Below are positions 14,861-22,530 of a stretch of 64,000 bases of DNA, in pieces; within the stretch, counting starts at the first letter, position 1, and every line of letters begins with the position of its first letter. The stretch comes from Bacteroidales bacterium (GTDB lineage Bacteria > Bacteroidota > Bacteroidia > Bacteroidales > UBA932), in contig JAGCVJ010000007.1 of assembly GCA_017962375.1 (NCBI GenBank), positions 62,001 to 126,000 on the forward strand. Direction: 5' to 3'. A program made the translations under genes and the position numbers. Under the pieces are notes generated by a model, which was given only the letters and a program-made list of their open reading frames with translations, searched no databases and was not told the origin of the DNA.

Positions 14861-15652
14861 ATGCCTCTTCTGTCGATAAGCAACCTTAGTCTCGGATATG
14901 GAGAAAAGGAAATCTTCTCGGGCATAAATGCCTGTGAAGACGAGGGTTGCCTTATTGCCCTGCTGGGGAGTAACGGAAGAGGAAAGTCCACTCTGCTGCG
15001 CACAATCGCCGGCCTTGAAAACATCTGGGAAGGAAACAAAGACTCCTCCGGAAAGATACTGTATGACGGAAAGCCGCTCGTCAGCTATTCCAGAAAAGAA
15101 GCCAGCGCTCTGGTATCTTTTGTCAGCCCGCTTTCAGACAGGACCAGGTATCTGAGCGTAAAGGATATGGCTGCCATCAATACCTATTACCGAACTAACT
15201 GGATTGGAGCGGTGGACACTATGGAGGAAAAGAGAGTGCGTGAGGCCCTGAAGATGGTGGGGCTGGAGGGCTTTGAAGACAGAGACTGCACCAGCCTGAG
15301 CGACGGAGAATTCCAGAGGGCTACCATTGCCGGAGCCATAGTGCAGGACAGCCGCATCATACTTCTGGACGAGCCTACGGCTTTTCTGGATGTGGCAAAC
15401 AAGTTCCTGGCAACCAGGCTGCTCAAGCAGATTGCCCATAAGGAAGGCAACCGGAAGCTGATTGTCTTCTCCACTCACGATCTGCAGCTGGCACTCCAGA
15501 TTTGCGACAGGCTTTGGATCATGACCGAAGAAGGTTTCTTCAGCGGAGATGTGAAGGAGATGACGGAAAGTGGAGCCATAGACAAGATGTTTGATGTGGA
15601 AGGCCTGTCTTTTGACCGCGGAAAGATGATGTTCGTGTGTGAGGACAAATAA
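14861..15652 (+). CDS. ABC transporter ATP-binding protein, FecE/BtuD type, without its permease
   Basis: A 263-residue ABC ATPase like those of iron-siderophore and cobalamin importers. Walker A is LLGSNGRGKSTLL, the signature is LSDGEFQRATIAGAI (an LSDGE variant of LSGGQ), Walker B is IILLDEPTAFLD, and the switch His is in FSTHDLQLA. No permease or binding-protein gene adjoins it, so it would need partners elsewhere. The fit with neighbours (thioredoxin, queD) does not reveal a substrate. Family call is firm; substrate is unknown. Confidence 0.88.
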   Translation: MPLLSISNLSLGYGEKEIFSGINACEDEGCLIALLGSNGRGKSTLLRTIAGLENIWEGNKDSSGKILYDGKPLVSYSRKEASALVSFVSPLSDRTRYLSVKDMAAINTYYRTNWIGAVDTMEEKRVREALKMVGLEGFEDRDCTSLSDGEFQRATIAGAIVQDSRIILLDEPTAFLDVANKFLATRLLKQIAHKEGNRKLIVFSTHDLQLALQICDRLWIMTEEGFFSGDVKEMTESGAIDKMFDVEGLSFDRGKMMFVCEDK

Positions 15653-15667
15653 GAAAACATATTTAAG

Positions 15668-16111
15668 ATGAGCAAGATACGCATTACAAGAGAGTTCAGT
15701 TTCGAGGGGGCTCACGCCCTGGAAGGATATGACGGCAAGTGCTGCCACATCCACGGCCACTCCTACCGCCTGGCAGTTACCGTAATAGGAGAACCTGTTG
15801 AGAAAGAGAATTCTCCCAAGAAAGGTATGGTCATAGACTTTACAGACCTGAAAAAGATAGTGGGCGAAAACATCATAGACATATTTGACCACGCGCTGGT
15901 CATGAGCCGTGGAGCAAAGCTGGCTTCTGAAATCCAGGAAGTTTACGGCAATGTGGTTATTGTTGATTTCCAGCCTACCAGCGAAATGCTTGCTATCCAC
16001 TTTGCAGAAATAATCTCTGGAATGCTGCCTGAGGGCATCAGCCTCTATAGCGTAAAGCTCTGGGAAACTGAAAAGAGCTGTGCCGAGTGGTACGCTCAAG
16101 ACAATGTATGA
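15668..16111 (+). CDS. queD: 6-carboxy-tetrahydropterin synthase QueD
   Basis: QueD/6-pyruvoyl-tetrahydropterin synthase family, 147 residues. QueD makes 6-carboxy-5,6,7,8-tetrahydropterin from dihydroneopterin triphosphate in queuosine synthesis. Zinc-binding histidines are in FEGAHALEGYD and the HIHGHSY motif, with the catalytic Cys just before it (DGKCCHIHGH). The conserved Glu lies in YSVKLWETEKS near the end. The stop overlaps the polA start (ATGA at 16108-16111). No queC, queE or queF is in the window, so a pterin-synthase role cannot be fully excluded. Confidence 0.85.
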   Translation: MSKIRITREFSFEGAHALEGYDGKCCHIHGHSYRLAVTVIGEPVEKENSPKKGMVIDFTDLKKIVGENIIDIFDHALVMSRGAKLASEIQEVYGNVVIVDFQPTSEMLAIHFAEIISGMLPEGISLYSVKLWETEKSCAEWYAQDNV

Positions 16112-18894
16112 ATAAGATATTCCTCATAGACGGACACGCGCAGATATTTAGGATGTATTATGCGTTCATGCGCCACCCTTTGATAAATTCCAAGGGGATA
16201 GACACTTCCATCCTCTACGGGTTTACCAAGATGGTGCTGGAGCTGATAAACAAGGAACATCCCACCCATCTGGCAGTGGCATTCGACCTGCACGGCGACA
16301 CGTTCCGCCACAAGGTTTACAAGGAATACAAGGCCAACCGTCCGCCGGCACCGGAACTTGTGGTGGACGCTCTGGAGCCGCTCAGAGAAATCCTCAAGGC
16401 GCTGAACATTCCAGCCCTGGGAATGGAAGGCTTTGAAGCGGATGACGTAATAGGCTCAATGGCAAAGCAGTGGGCTTCCCCTCAGGACCAGGTCTATATG
16501 GTTACTCCCGACAAGGACTACGGCCAGCTGATAGATGACAACATTTTCCAGTACAAGTTTCCTAAAGGCTCTGCCACCGAGGTGGATATCGTGGACAAGG
16601 AGAAGATCTGCGCCTATTACGGAATCCAAGACCCGAAGTCGGTCATAGACATACTCACCATCTGGGGCGATGCCTCGGACAACATTCCGGGAGTGAAAGG
16701 AATCGGAGAAGTGGGAGCCAAGAAGCTGATAGGAACTTACGGAACCCTTGACAACCTGCTTTCACATCTGAACGAGCTTCCGGCAAAGCAGCAGGAGAAA
16801 ATCAAGGATGCAGCTCCGCATCTGGACATGAGCAAGTTTCTTGTCACCATCAAGACAGACATACAGCTGCCTGTATCTCTCGGCGATATAGCAGTTTCAC
16901 CGGCAGACGAGAAAGCCGTGGACAACATTTTCTCCCTGTTCGAGTTCACGTCGCTCAAGAAAATGATTCCGGCTTTTGGAACAGCAGCTCCCGCCAGCGA
17001 AGATTTTCCGTCTGACGACTTTCCGGAAGATGATTTTCCGGCAGACGAGGTTCCTGCCAAGGGCAACTACTTCAACAGCTATGTTCCTGAAAAAGAGAAC
17101 GAACCGCAGAAGACTAAGGTTCCGGCCATTGCAATGGGCCCGGCCTCAAAGCTGAAAGAAGCCGCCCTGAAAAACGGCGAGGTATCGCTGAAGATTCTCC
17201 ACCCGGAAAGCGGCCTCAGGATTATTCTGGCTGCTCAGGATGACTCTCATTCAGACAAGGCTCCTTCAGGAATAGCCTATTGCGGAGAGGTAACAGATGA
17301 GATTATCGAGATACTGAAAGACACAGCCATAGCCAAGACCGGTTGCAGCCTGAAAGAAGCCATAAGAAATCTGGCTCAGGCCTCTGGCAATCCGGAGGAA
17401 CTGGTGAAGGCATTTGCTCATTCAAAGCTTTACGACATAGAGATTCTCCACTACCTGATTAATCCGGAAGTCAGCCACTCGGCTTCGTTTGTTATCAAGC
17501 AGCAGCTCGGGCTGGACATTTCAGATTTCACGGGAGGGGAAAAAGAAGACGCTCAAGCAGACCTGTTCTCCGATATTCCTCAGGATGACCCGGCTTCAGA
17601 CGAGGCGGCGGCCAAGGAATGCCTTCTTTACATCTGCCTGAAAAACAAGATGATGAAAGAAGTGGCCAATCTCTATGAAAAGATAGAGATGCCGCTTGTG
17701 GGAACTCTTGCCCTGATGGAATTCTACGGCGTGAAGATAGATACGGCCCAGCTCAAGGAATACAGCAAGGTCCTCACGTCGCAGATGAATGAAATTGAGG
17801 CCAAGGCAAAGGAGCTCGCCTCAGATCCCGGCATTAACCTTTCTTCGCCAAAGCAGATAGGAGAACTTCTGTTTGAAAAGCTCAAGGTAAGTTCAGACAT
17901 CAAAAAGAGCGTAAGGGGAAATTACCCTACCGACGAGCAGACTCTCAGGTCTATAGAGGGCAGCCATCCCATCATTGCGGACATTCTGGAATACCGCAAC
18001 CTCAAGAAGCTGCTTTCCACCTACATAGACGCTCTGCCGCAGATGATAGACAGGCGAGACGGAAAGATACACACCACTTTCAACCAGGCCCTTACAGCTA
18101 CAGGAAGGCTGTCTTCCAACAATCCTAACCTCCAGAACATCCCTATCCGCACGGAAAGAGGAAGGGAGATCCGCAAGGCCTTTGTGCCGTCAGATCCGGA
18201 CGGATTCATCGTAAGCGCTGACTATTCCCAGATTGAGCTCAGGCTGATGGCGCATTTCAGCGGCGACGAGCATCTTCTCTCGGCTTTCAACAGCGGACAG
18301 GATGTTCACAGGGCCACTGCCGCCAGACTGTTCGGAACCGATCTGGAAAGCGTTTCTGACGAGCAGAGAAGAAGGGCCAAGACCGTGAACTTCGGCATCA
18401 TATACGGCATTTCCTCTTTTGGTCTGGCTGAAAGGATGGGAATCGGAGTGAAGGAAGCCAAAGAATTCATAGACAACTACTTCAGGATGTATCCGGGAGT
18501 TGGCAGATACATAGAGGAAAACATAGACAGGGCTCACAGGACTGGTTTTGTGGAAACCCTCTACGGCAGGCGGAGATATCTTAAAGACATAAACTCCCGC
18601 AATGCCAATGTGAGAAAATTCAACGAAAGGAACGCCGTCAACGCCCCGCTTCAGGGCAGCGCGGCAGACATTATAAAAATCGCGATGGCAAACGTGGCTA
18701 AAAGGCTGGAGAGGGAGAATCTCAAGAGCCGGATGATTCTCCAGGTGCACGACGAACTGGTGTTTGACGCCGCAGCGGATGAAAAAGACATCGTGATGAA
18801 GATTGCAAAGGAAGAGATGGAGGCCGTGGCACGTCTCAAAGTTGAACTGACAGCAGAATGCGGATATGGAAAAAACTGGCTTGAAGCACATTAA
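16108..18894 (+). CDS. polA: DNA polymerase I with apparently inactive proofreading domain
   Basis: A 928-residue family A polymerase for Okazaki-fragment processing and repair. The 5'-3' nuclease domain (about residues 1-290) has KIFLIDGHAQIFRMYYAF, EADDVIGSMAK, TPDKDYGQL and a helix-hairpin-helix GVKGIGEVGAKKL. An acidic linker with DDFPEDD-like repeats follows near residue 300. The 3'-5' exonuclease region lacks the DxE of motif I (VSLKILHPESG) and the Tyr/Asp of motif III (AAAKECLLYICL). The polymerase domain is complete: SADYSQIELRLMAHF, RRRAKTVNFGIIYG and LQVHDELVFD. The start is MNKIFL, overlapping queD by 4 bases. Confidence 0.95.
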   Translation: MNKIFLIDGHAQIFRMYYAFMRHPLINSKGIDTSILYGFTKMVLELINKEHPTHLAVAFDLHGDTFRHKVYKEYKANRPPAPELVVDALEPLREILKALNIPALGMEGFEADDVIGSMAKQWASPQDQVYMVTPDKDYGQLIDDNIFQYKFPKGSATEVDIVDKEKICAYYGIQDPKSVIDILTIWGDASDNIPGVKGIGEVGAKKLIGTYGTLDNLLSHLNELPAKQQEKIKDAAPHLDMSKFLVTIKTDIQLPVSLGDIAVSPADEKAVDNIFSLFEFTSLKKMIPAFGTAAPASEDFPSDDFPEDDFPADEVPAKGNYFNSYVPEKENEPQKTKVPAIAMGPASKLKEAALKNGEVSLKILHPESGLRIILAAQDDSHSDKAPSGIAYCGEVTDEIIEILKDTAIAKTGCSLKEAIRNLAQASGNPEELVKAFAHSKLYDIEILHYLINPEVSHSASFVIKQQLGLDISDFTGGEKEDAQADLFSDIPQDDPASDEAAAKECLLYICLKNKMMKEVANLYEKIEMPLVGTLALMEFYGVKIDTAQLKEYSKVLTSQMNEIEAKAKELASDPGINLSSPKQIGELLFEKLKVSSDIKKSVRGNYPTDEQTLRSIEGSHPIIADILEYRNLKKLLSTYIDALPQMIDRRDGKIHTTFNQALTATGRLSSNNPNLQNIPIRTERGREIRKAFVPSDPDGFIVSADYSQIELRLMAHFSGDEHLLSAFNSGQDVHRATAARLFGTDLESVSDEQRRRAKTVNFGIIYGISSFGLAERMGIGVKEAKEFIDNYFRMYPGVGRYIEENIDRAHRTGFVETLYGRRRYLKDINSRNANVRKFNERNAVNAPLQGSAADIIKIAMANVAKRLERENLKSRMILQVHDELVFDAAADEKDIVMKIAKEEMEAVARLKVELTAECGYGKNWLEAH

Positions 18895-18910
18895 GAGCAG
18901 AGAGTATGTG

Positions 18911-19528
18911 ATGATGGACGTGGAACAGCTCATCACTTACGCAAAACAGGGAAATGATTTGGCTTTCACCATTCTTTTCGACAAGTACTACATTCCCCTG
19001 AAGAACTTCATCCAGAGAAACTTCTCCACTATCAAGAAGGAGCTCAGCGAGGAGGTTGACGACATCTGCATGGACACCTTCAACAAGGCGTTCATGAACA
19101 TCAATTCGTACGACTCCAAGTACAAGTTTTCCACCTGGCTTTACAGGATTGCCATCAACTGCCTCACCGATTTCCTCAGGCGAAGCCGCAACGCCATCAA
19201 TGATACCGCCTCCAGCGAGGACAGTAACGAAATCCGCAACGTCCTGTCTTCAGACACTCCGGAAGACAATCTGATAATCAGCCAGCAGATAGAAAAAACG
19301 ATGCAGGCCATAGATAGCCTTCCGGACATTTACAAAGGCGTAATGCTCCTTTACATAGAAGGTTACGTGCTGGATGACATTGCCGATGAGCTTGGAATCA
19401 CCCTTTCCAATACCAAGGTCAGGGTAAAGAGGGGTAAAGACATCCTGGCCGAGAAACTCCATGACAGCCCGCTGGCCCAGAAGAGAGTCAGCAAGAAAAA
19501 GACTCCTGCCAAAAAGAAAGCCAAATGA
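18911..19528 (+). CDS. ECF-type RNA polymerase sigma factor
   Basis: A 205-residue sigma-70 family factor of the extracytoplasmic-function type. Region 2 is DLAFTILFDKYYIPLKNFI through STWLYRIAINCLTDFLRR, and region 4 is SLPDIYKGVMLLYIEGY followed by the helix-turn-helix DDIADELGITLSNTKVRVKRG. The end is strongly Lys-rich (RVSKKKTPAKKKAK). I place the start at the first Met of MMDVEQLI, 16 bases after polA, rather than an in-frame Met inside polA. No anti-sigma gene is adjacent; rsmG overlaps its stop by 4 bases. The regulon is unknown. Confidence 0.9.
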   Translation: MMDVEQLITYAKQGNDLAFTILFDKYYIPLKNFIQRNFSTIKKELSEEVDDICMDTFNKAFMNINSYDSKYKFSTWLYRIAINCLTDFLRRSRNAINDTASSEDSNEIRNVLSSDTPEDNLIISQQIEKTMQAIDSLPDIYKGVMLLYIEGYVLDDIADELGITLSNTKVRVKRGKDILAEKLHDSPLAQKRVSKKKTPAKKKAK

Positions 19529-20160
19529 ATTCTCAGATAATATACAGATACTTCCCTGACCTGAAAAAGGAGCAGAAGGCGCAGATTGACGCTCTGGGAG
19601 ACCTGTACCTCGACTGGAACTCCAAGATAAACGTCATCAGCCGCAAGGATATGGACTGCTTCTACACCCATCACGTGCTCCACAGCCTTGCCGCGGCTAA
19701 GTTCATGAAAGAGTTCCTCCCGGACCTTAAAAAAGACATCTGCATTATGGACGTGGGCTGCGGAGGCGGCTTTCCGGGCATTCCTGTAGCCATCCTCTAT
19801 CCTGAGGCCAAGTTCCTGCTGGTGGACTCCATAGGCAAGAAAGTGAAAGTGGCCCAGGCCGTTGCCGATGCTATCGGCCTGACAAATGTCACAACTCTCC
19901 ACAAGAGGGCTGAAGAGGTTGATATCAAAGCAGATCTTGTAATCTCCAGAGCCGTGACCTCCCTGGCTAACTTCATCCCGTGGGTAAAAGGCAAATACAC
20001 GGAAGGAATCATCTACCTAAAAGGCGGAGACCTGGATCAGGAAATCGCCGAGGCTCAGAAAAAGTGCAAGATCCGCCCTTCTCAAATCTTCCAGAAAGAC
20101 GTATCAGACTGGTTCACCGAAGACTACTTCCAGGAAAAGAAAGTCCTTTTCATCAAGTGA
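19525..20160 (+). CDS. rsmG: 16S rRNA (guanine527-N7)-methyltransferase RsmG
   Basis: RsmG methylates G527 of 16S rRNA with S-adenosylmethionine. The 211-residue protein has the expected length. N-terminal WNSKINVISRKDMDCFYTHH and the SAM-binding loop IMDVGCGGGFPGIPVAILYP are typical, followed by LLVDSIGKKVKVAQ and the later ISRAVTSLANFIPW. The start overlaps the sigma-factor stop (ATGA). It ends the trpS operon; the next gene has its own promoter. Confidence 0.95.
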   Translation: MNSQIIYRYFPDLKKEQKAQIDALGDLYLDWNSKINVISRKDMDCFYTHHVLHSLAAAKFMKEFLPDLKKDICIMDVGCGGGFPGIPVAILYPEAKFLLVDSIGKKVKVAQAVADAIGLTNVTTLHKRAEEVDIKADLVISRAVTSLANFIPWVKGKYTEGIIYLKGGDLDQEIAEAQKKCKIRPSQIFQKDVSDWFTEDYFQEKKVLFIK

Positions 20161-20171
20161 ATCAAGAAATT

Positions 20172-20202
20172 TTTGGTCTTTGGAAAATAAATCTTATATT
20201 TG
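20172..20202 (+). promoter_or_regulatory. Promoter of rpmH (TTTG-N19-TATATTTG)
   Basis: A -33 TTTG at 20172-20175 and a -7 TATATTTG at 20195-20202 are separated by 19 bases, matching the Bacteroidota housekeeping consensus. The predicted transcript would start near 20209, about 30 bases before the rpmH ATG. Confidence 0.8.
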
Positions 20203-20238
20203 CAGCCCAATTGACGAAAATAATAAAGATTTAAAGAT

Positions 20239-20391
20239 ATGAAACGTACATTCCAGCCTTCCATCCGCAAAAGACGCAACAAGCACGGATTCAGAGAGAG
20301 AATGAGCACTCCTAACGGAAGAAGAGTTCTCGCTGCACGCCGTCGCAGAGGAAGAAAAAAACTGACAGTTTCATCTGAGGACAGATTCTAA
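20239..20391 (+). CDS. rpmH: 50S ribosomal protein L34
   Basis: A 50-residue, strongly basic protein of the large ribosomal subunit. It begins [20 protein letters not shown] and contains [20 protein letters not shown], both hallmark L34 stretches; the end [10 protein letters not shown] is a typical short Bacteroidota extension. It has its own strong promoter upstream and a hairpin terminator downstream, so it is a monocistronic unit here. The usual neighbour rnpA is not adjacent. Confidence 0.97.
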   Translation: MKRTFQPSIRKRRNKHGFRERMSTPNGRRVLAARRRRGRKKLTVSSEDRF

Positions 20392-20421
20392 TTCTAGCAG
20401 TTTTCAGAGATGAGATTTGTG

Positions 20422-20449
20422 CGGCTGGCCATCAGGTCAGCCGATTTTT
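20422..20449 (+). terminator. Intrinsic terminator after rpmH
   Basis: CGGCTGGCC (20422-20430) pairs with GGTCAGCCG (20435-20443), including one G-U pair, around the loop ATCA, and is followed by ATTTTT to 20449. The T-run runs directly into the next promoter box. Confidence 0.8.
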
Positions 20450-20450
20450 G

Positions 20451-20458
20451 TATATTTG
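20451..20458 (+). promoter_or_regulatory. -7 box (TATATTTG) six bases before the PASTA gene start
   Basis: An exact TAnnTTTG match with only TGCATT between it and the ATG at 20465. With the usual 5-7 base spacing from box to start site, the mRNA would begin at or next to the A of ATG, with essentially no leader. No good -33 element is present because that position lies in the terminator stem. Confidence 0.55.
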
Positions 20459-20464
20459 TGCATT

Positions 20465-21412
20465 ATGGCAAAGAAGAACACAAAGGACAACACCAGGAAA
20501 TACTGGTGGCTAGGTCATCTGATACTGGCAGTGGCAGCTGCTTTTGTTACAGTACTGCTTCTGTTCTGGGCTCTGAAGGGTATAACCAGGCACGGCAAGA
20601 CACTGGAGGTGCCGGATTTCTCCAACATGACAATCTCCGAGGCCAACAAGCTGGCCAGAAAGAGCCATCTGAGGCTAAAGATCACAGACTCGGTGTATAT
20701 TCCTCAGCTGCATGCCGGACAGGTTATCAAGCAGACCCCGAGCGCAGGATCAAAGGTCAAGAAGAACCGCAACATCCTCATTACCATCAACTCCCTGGTT
20801 CCGATGATGGTAAAGGCTCCGGACGTTGTGGGCTATTCTTTGAGGCAGGCCGAAAGCAACCTGACCGCCGCCAACCTCAGGGTGGGAAGGCTGAACTATG
20901 TGCCTGACATTGCCACCAACAGCGTAATGGGCCAGTCCTACAAGGGAAGGCCGCTGGTTCCGGGAACAGACATTCCTGCCCAGAGCGAGATAGACTTGTC
21001 GCTCGGCCTTAGCGGCGACAACTGCTGGACCAGGATCCCGAATCTGATTGCCGTACCTTATCACAGAGTAAAAAGCGAACTCACATACAATTCCCTCAAT
21101 CTAGACAAGATTCTTTTCGACGCTACTGTCAAGACCTATGCAGACACTCTCAACTCCGTAGTTTACAGGCAGGAGCCGGAACCTACAATAGGCAAGTCCG
21201 CAAGAATGGGAACCGGAGTTACTCTATTCCTTACCCTGAACAAGGAACTGGCCGAGCTCAACAGGAAAAACGTGGTGGCCAAGGATCAGGCAAAGGACAC
21301 TTCCGCTCTGGCGCTGCCTAAGGACACCCAGGTTGAAGAGCTTCCGGAAAACGCCGGCGAAGACCAGCAGGCGGAAGACATCGATCAAAGCGAAGACGAG
21401 ATCGAACTGTAA
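20465..21412 (+). CDS. Membrane-anchored PASTA-domain protein
   Basis: A 315-residue protein with a short basic cytoplasmic start, one membrane helix (LGHLILAVAAAFVTVLLLFW, residues about 16-37) and about three PASTA domains outside (starting near TLEVPDFSNMTISEANKLAR, VKAPDVVGYSLRQAESNL and RIPNLIAVPYHRVKSEL). The tail is acidic (about residues 265-315). PASTA domains bind peptidoglycan or beta-lactams when attached to kinases or penicillin-binding proteins; here no kinase or transpeptidase domain is attached, a form common in Bacteroidota next to rluD. It is probably a cell-envelope protein. rluD follows after 5 bases. Confidence 0.88.
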   Translation: MAKKNTKDNTRKYWWLGHLILAVAAAFVTVLLLFWALKGITRHGKTLEVPDFSNMTISEANKLARKSHLRLKITDSVYIPQLHAGQVIKQTPSAGSKVKKNRNILITINSLVPMMVKAPDVVGYSLRQAESNLTAANLRVGRLNYVPDIATNSVMGQSYKGRPLVPGTDIPAQSEIDLSLGLSGDNCWTRIPNLIAVPYHRVKSELTYNSLNLDKILFDATVKTYADTLNSVVYRQEPEPTIGKSARMGTGVTLFLTLNKELAELNRKNVVAKDQAKDTSALALPKDTQVEELPENAGEDQQAEDIDQSEDEIEL

Positions 21413-21417
21413 GTTCC

Positions 21418-22530
21418 ATGGGTTCTTCCAAGAAGAAAAATACGGTCAAGAAACTGGCAGACAAGCTCAGCAGCTTGCCTGATGAAAATCTCGTGGGTGC
21501 CGAATATGACTCAGACGCCGAATTCTCTGAAGACGAGAATGTAGAGGAGCTGTTTGAGCACTACAAGTTCATAGTGGACAAAGGCCAGTCTATGATGAGG
21601 CTGGACAAGTACATCACCTCCAGAATGTTTGAGACATCGCGGAGCAGAGTGCAGATGGCTGTAGAGGCCGGCTATGTACGTGTGAACGGGAAAATTGCAA
21701 AGTCCAACTACAAGATAAAGCCGCTGGACGAGATTTCCCTGGTGTTCCCTTACGAGAAGAGAGTAAGGGACATAGGGCCGGAGAACATTCCTCTCGACAT
21801 TATTTACGAAGACGATGACGTTCTGGTAATCAACAAGGAAGCCGGAATGGTGGTACATCCCGGCCATGGCCATTTCTCAGGCACGCTGGTTAATGCCGTG
21901 GCCTATCATCTGGGAGGAAAGAACGGCATACTGGTTCACAGGATAGACAAGGACACATCTGGAATACTTGTCATCGCGAAGAATGAAGAAGCCCAGATGA
22001 AACTGGCAAAGCAGTTCTTCGACCACACCACAAAGAGAAAATACGTGGCCATAGTATGGGGCAACGTGGAGCAGGACGAGGGCACAATTGAAGGCAATAT
22101 CACTCGCGACGAATCTGACAGGATGAGGTTTACCGTAACCAAGGACCCTAACAAGGGAAAGCACGCCGTAACACATTACAGGGTGCTGGAAAGATTTGGC
22201 TATGTAACTGTGGTAGAGTGCATTCTGGAAACCGGCAGAACCCATCAGATAAGGGTGCACATGAGGTATCTTGGGCATCCTTTGTTCAACGACGAACGTT
22301 ACGGCGGCAACAAGATTCTGCAGGGAACCATTTTCACCAAATACAAGCAGTTTATCGAGAACTGTTTCAAGATTCTGCCAAGGCAGGGGCTTCACGCCAA
22401 GACTCTGGGGTTCGTTCACCCGACCACCGGAAAGCAGATGGACTTCGACTCCCCTCTTCCTGAGGATATGAAGGCCCTGATCGAGAAAATGAGGAATTAC
22501 ATCAAATCCCGAAACGATATAGAAGCGTAA
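21418..22530 (+). CDS. rluD: Large-subunit rRNA pseudouridine synthase, RluD family
   Basis: This enzyme converts uridines to pseudouridine in 23S rRNA. An acidic N-terminal extension of about 55 residues precedes an S4 RNA-binding domain (MRLDKYITSRM through VRVNGKIAKSNYKI). The catalytic Asp is in VHRIDKDTSGILVIAKN, and the family motif GRTHQIRVHMRYLGHP is present. Total length is 370 residues. Its last 29 bases overlap the 3' end of the convergent outer-membrane gene. The family is certain; which RluA-D enzyme it is cannot be proved from sequence alone. Confidence 0.9.
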   Translation: MGSSKKKNTVKKLADKLSSLPDENLVGAEYDSDAEFSEDENVEELFEHYKFIVDKGQSMMRLDKYITSRMFETSRSRVQMAVEAGYVRVNGKIAKSNYKIKPLDEISLVFPYEKRVRDIGPENIPLDIIYEDDDVLVINKEAGMVVHPGHGHFSGTLVNAVAYHLGGKNGILVHRIDKDTSGILVIAKNEEAQMKLAKQFFDHTTKRKYVAIVWGNVEQDEGTIEGNITRDESDRMRFTVTKDPNKGKHAVTHYRVLERFGYVTVVECILETGRTHQIRVHMRYLGHPLFNDERYGGNKILQGTIFTKYKQFIENCFKILPRQGLHAKTLGFVHPTTGKQMDFDSPLPEDMKALIEKMRNYIKSRNDIEA

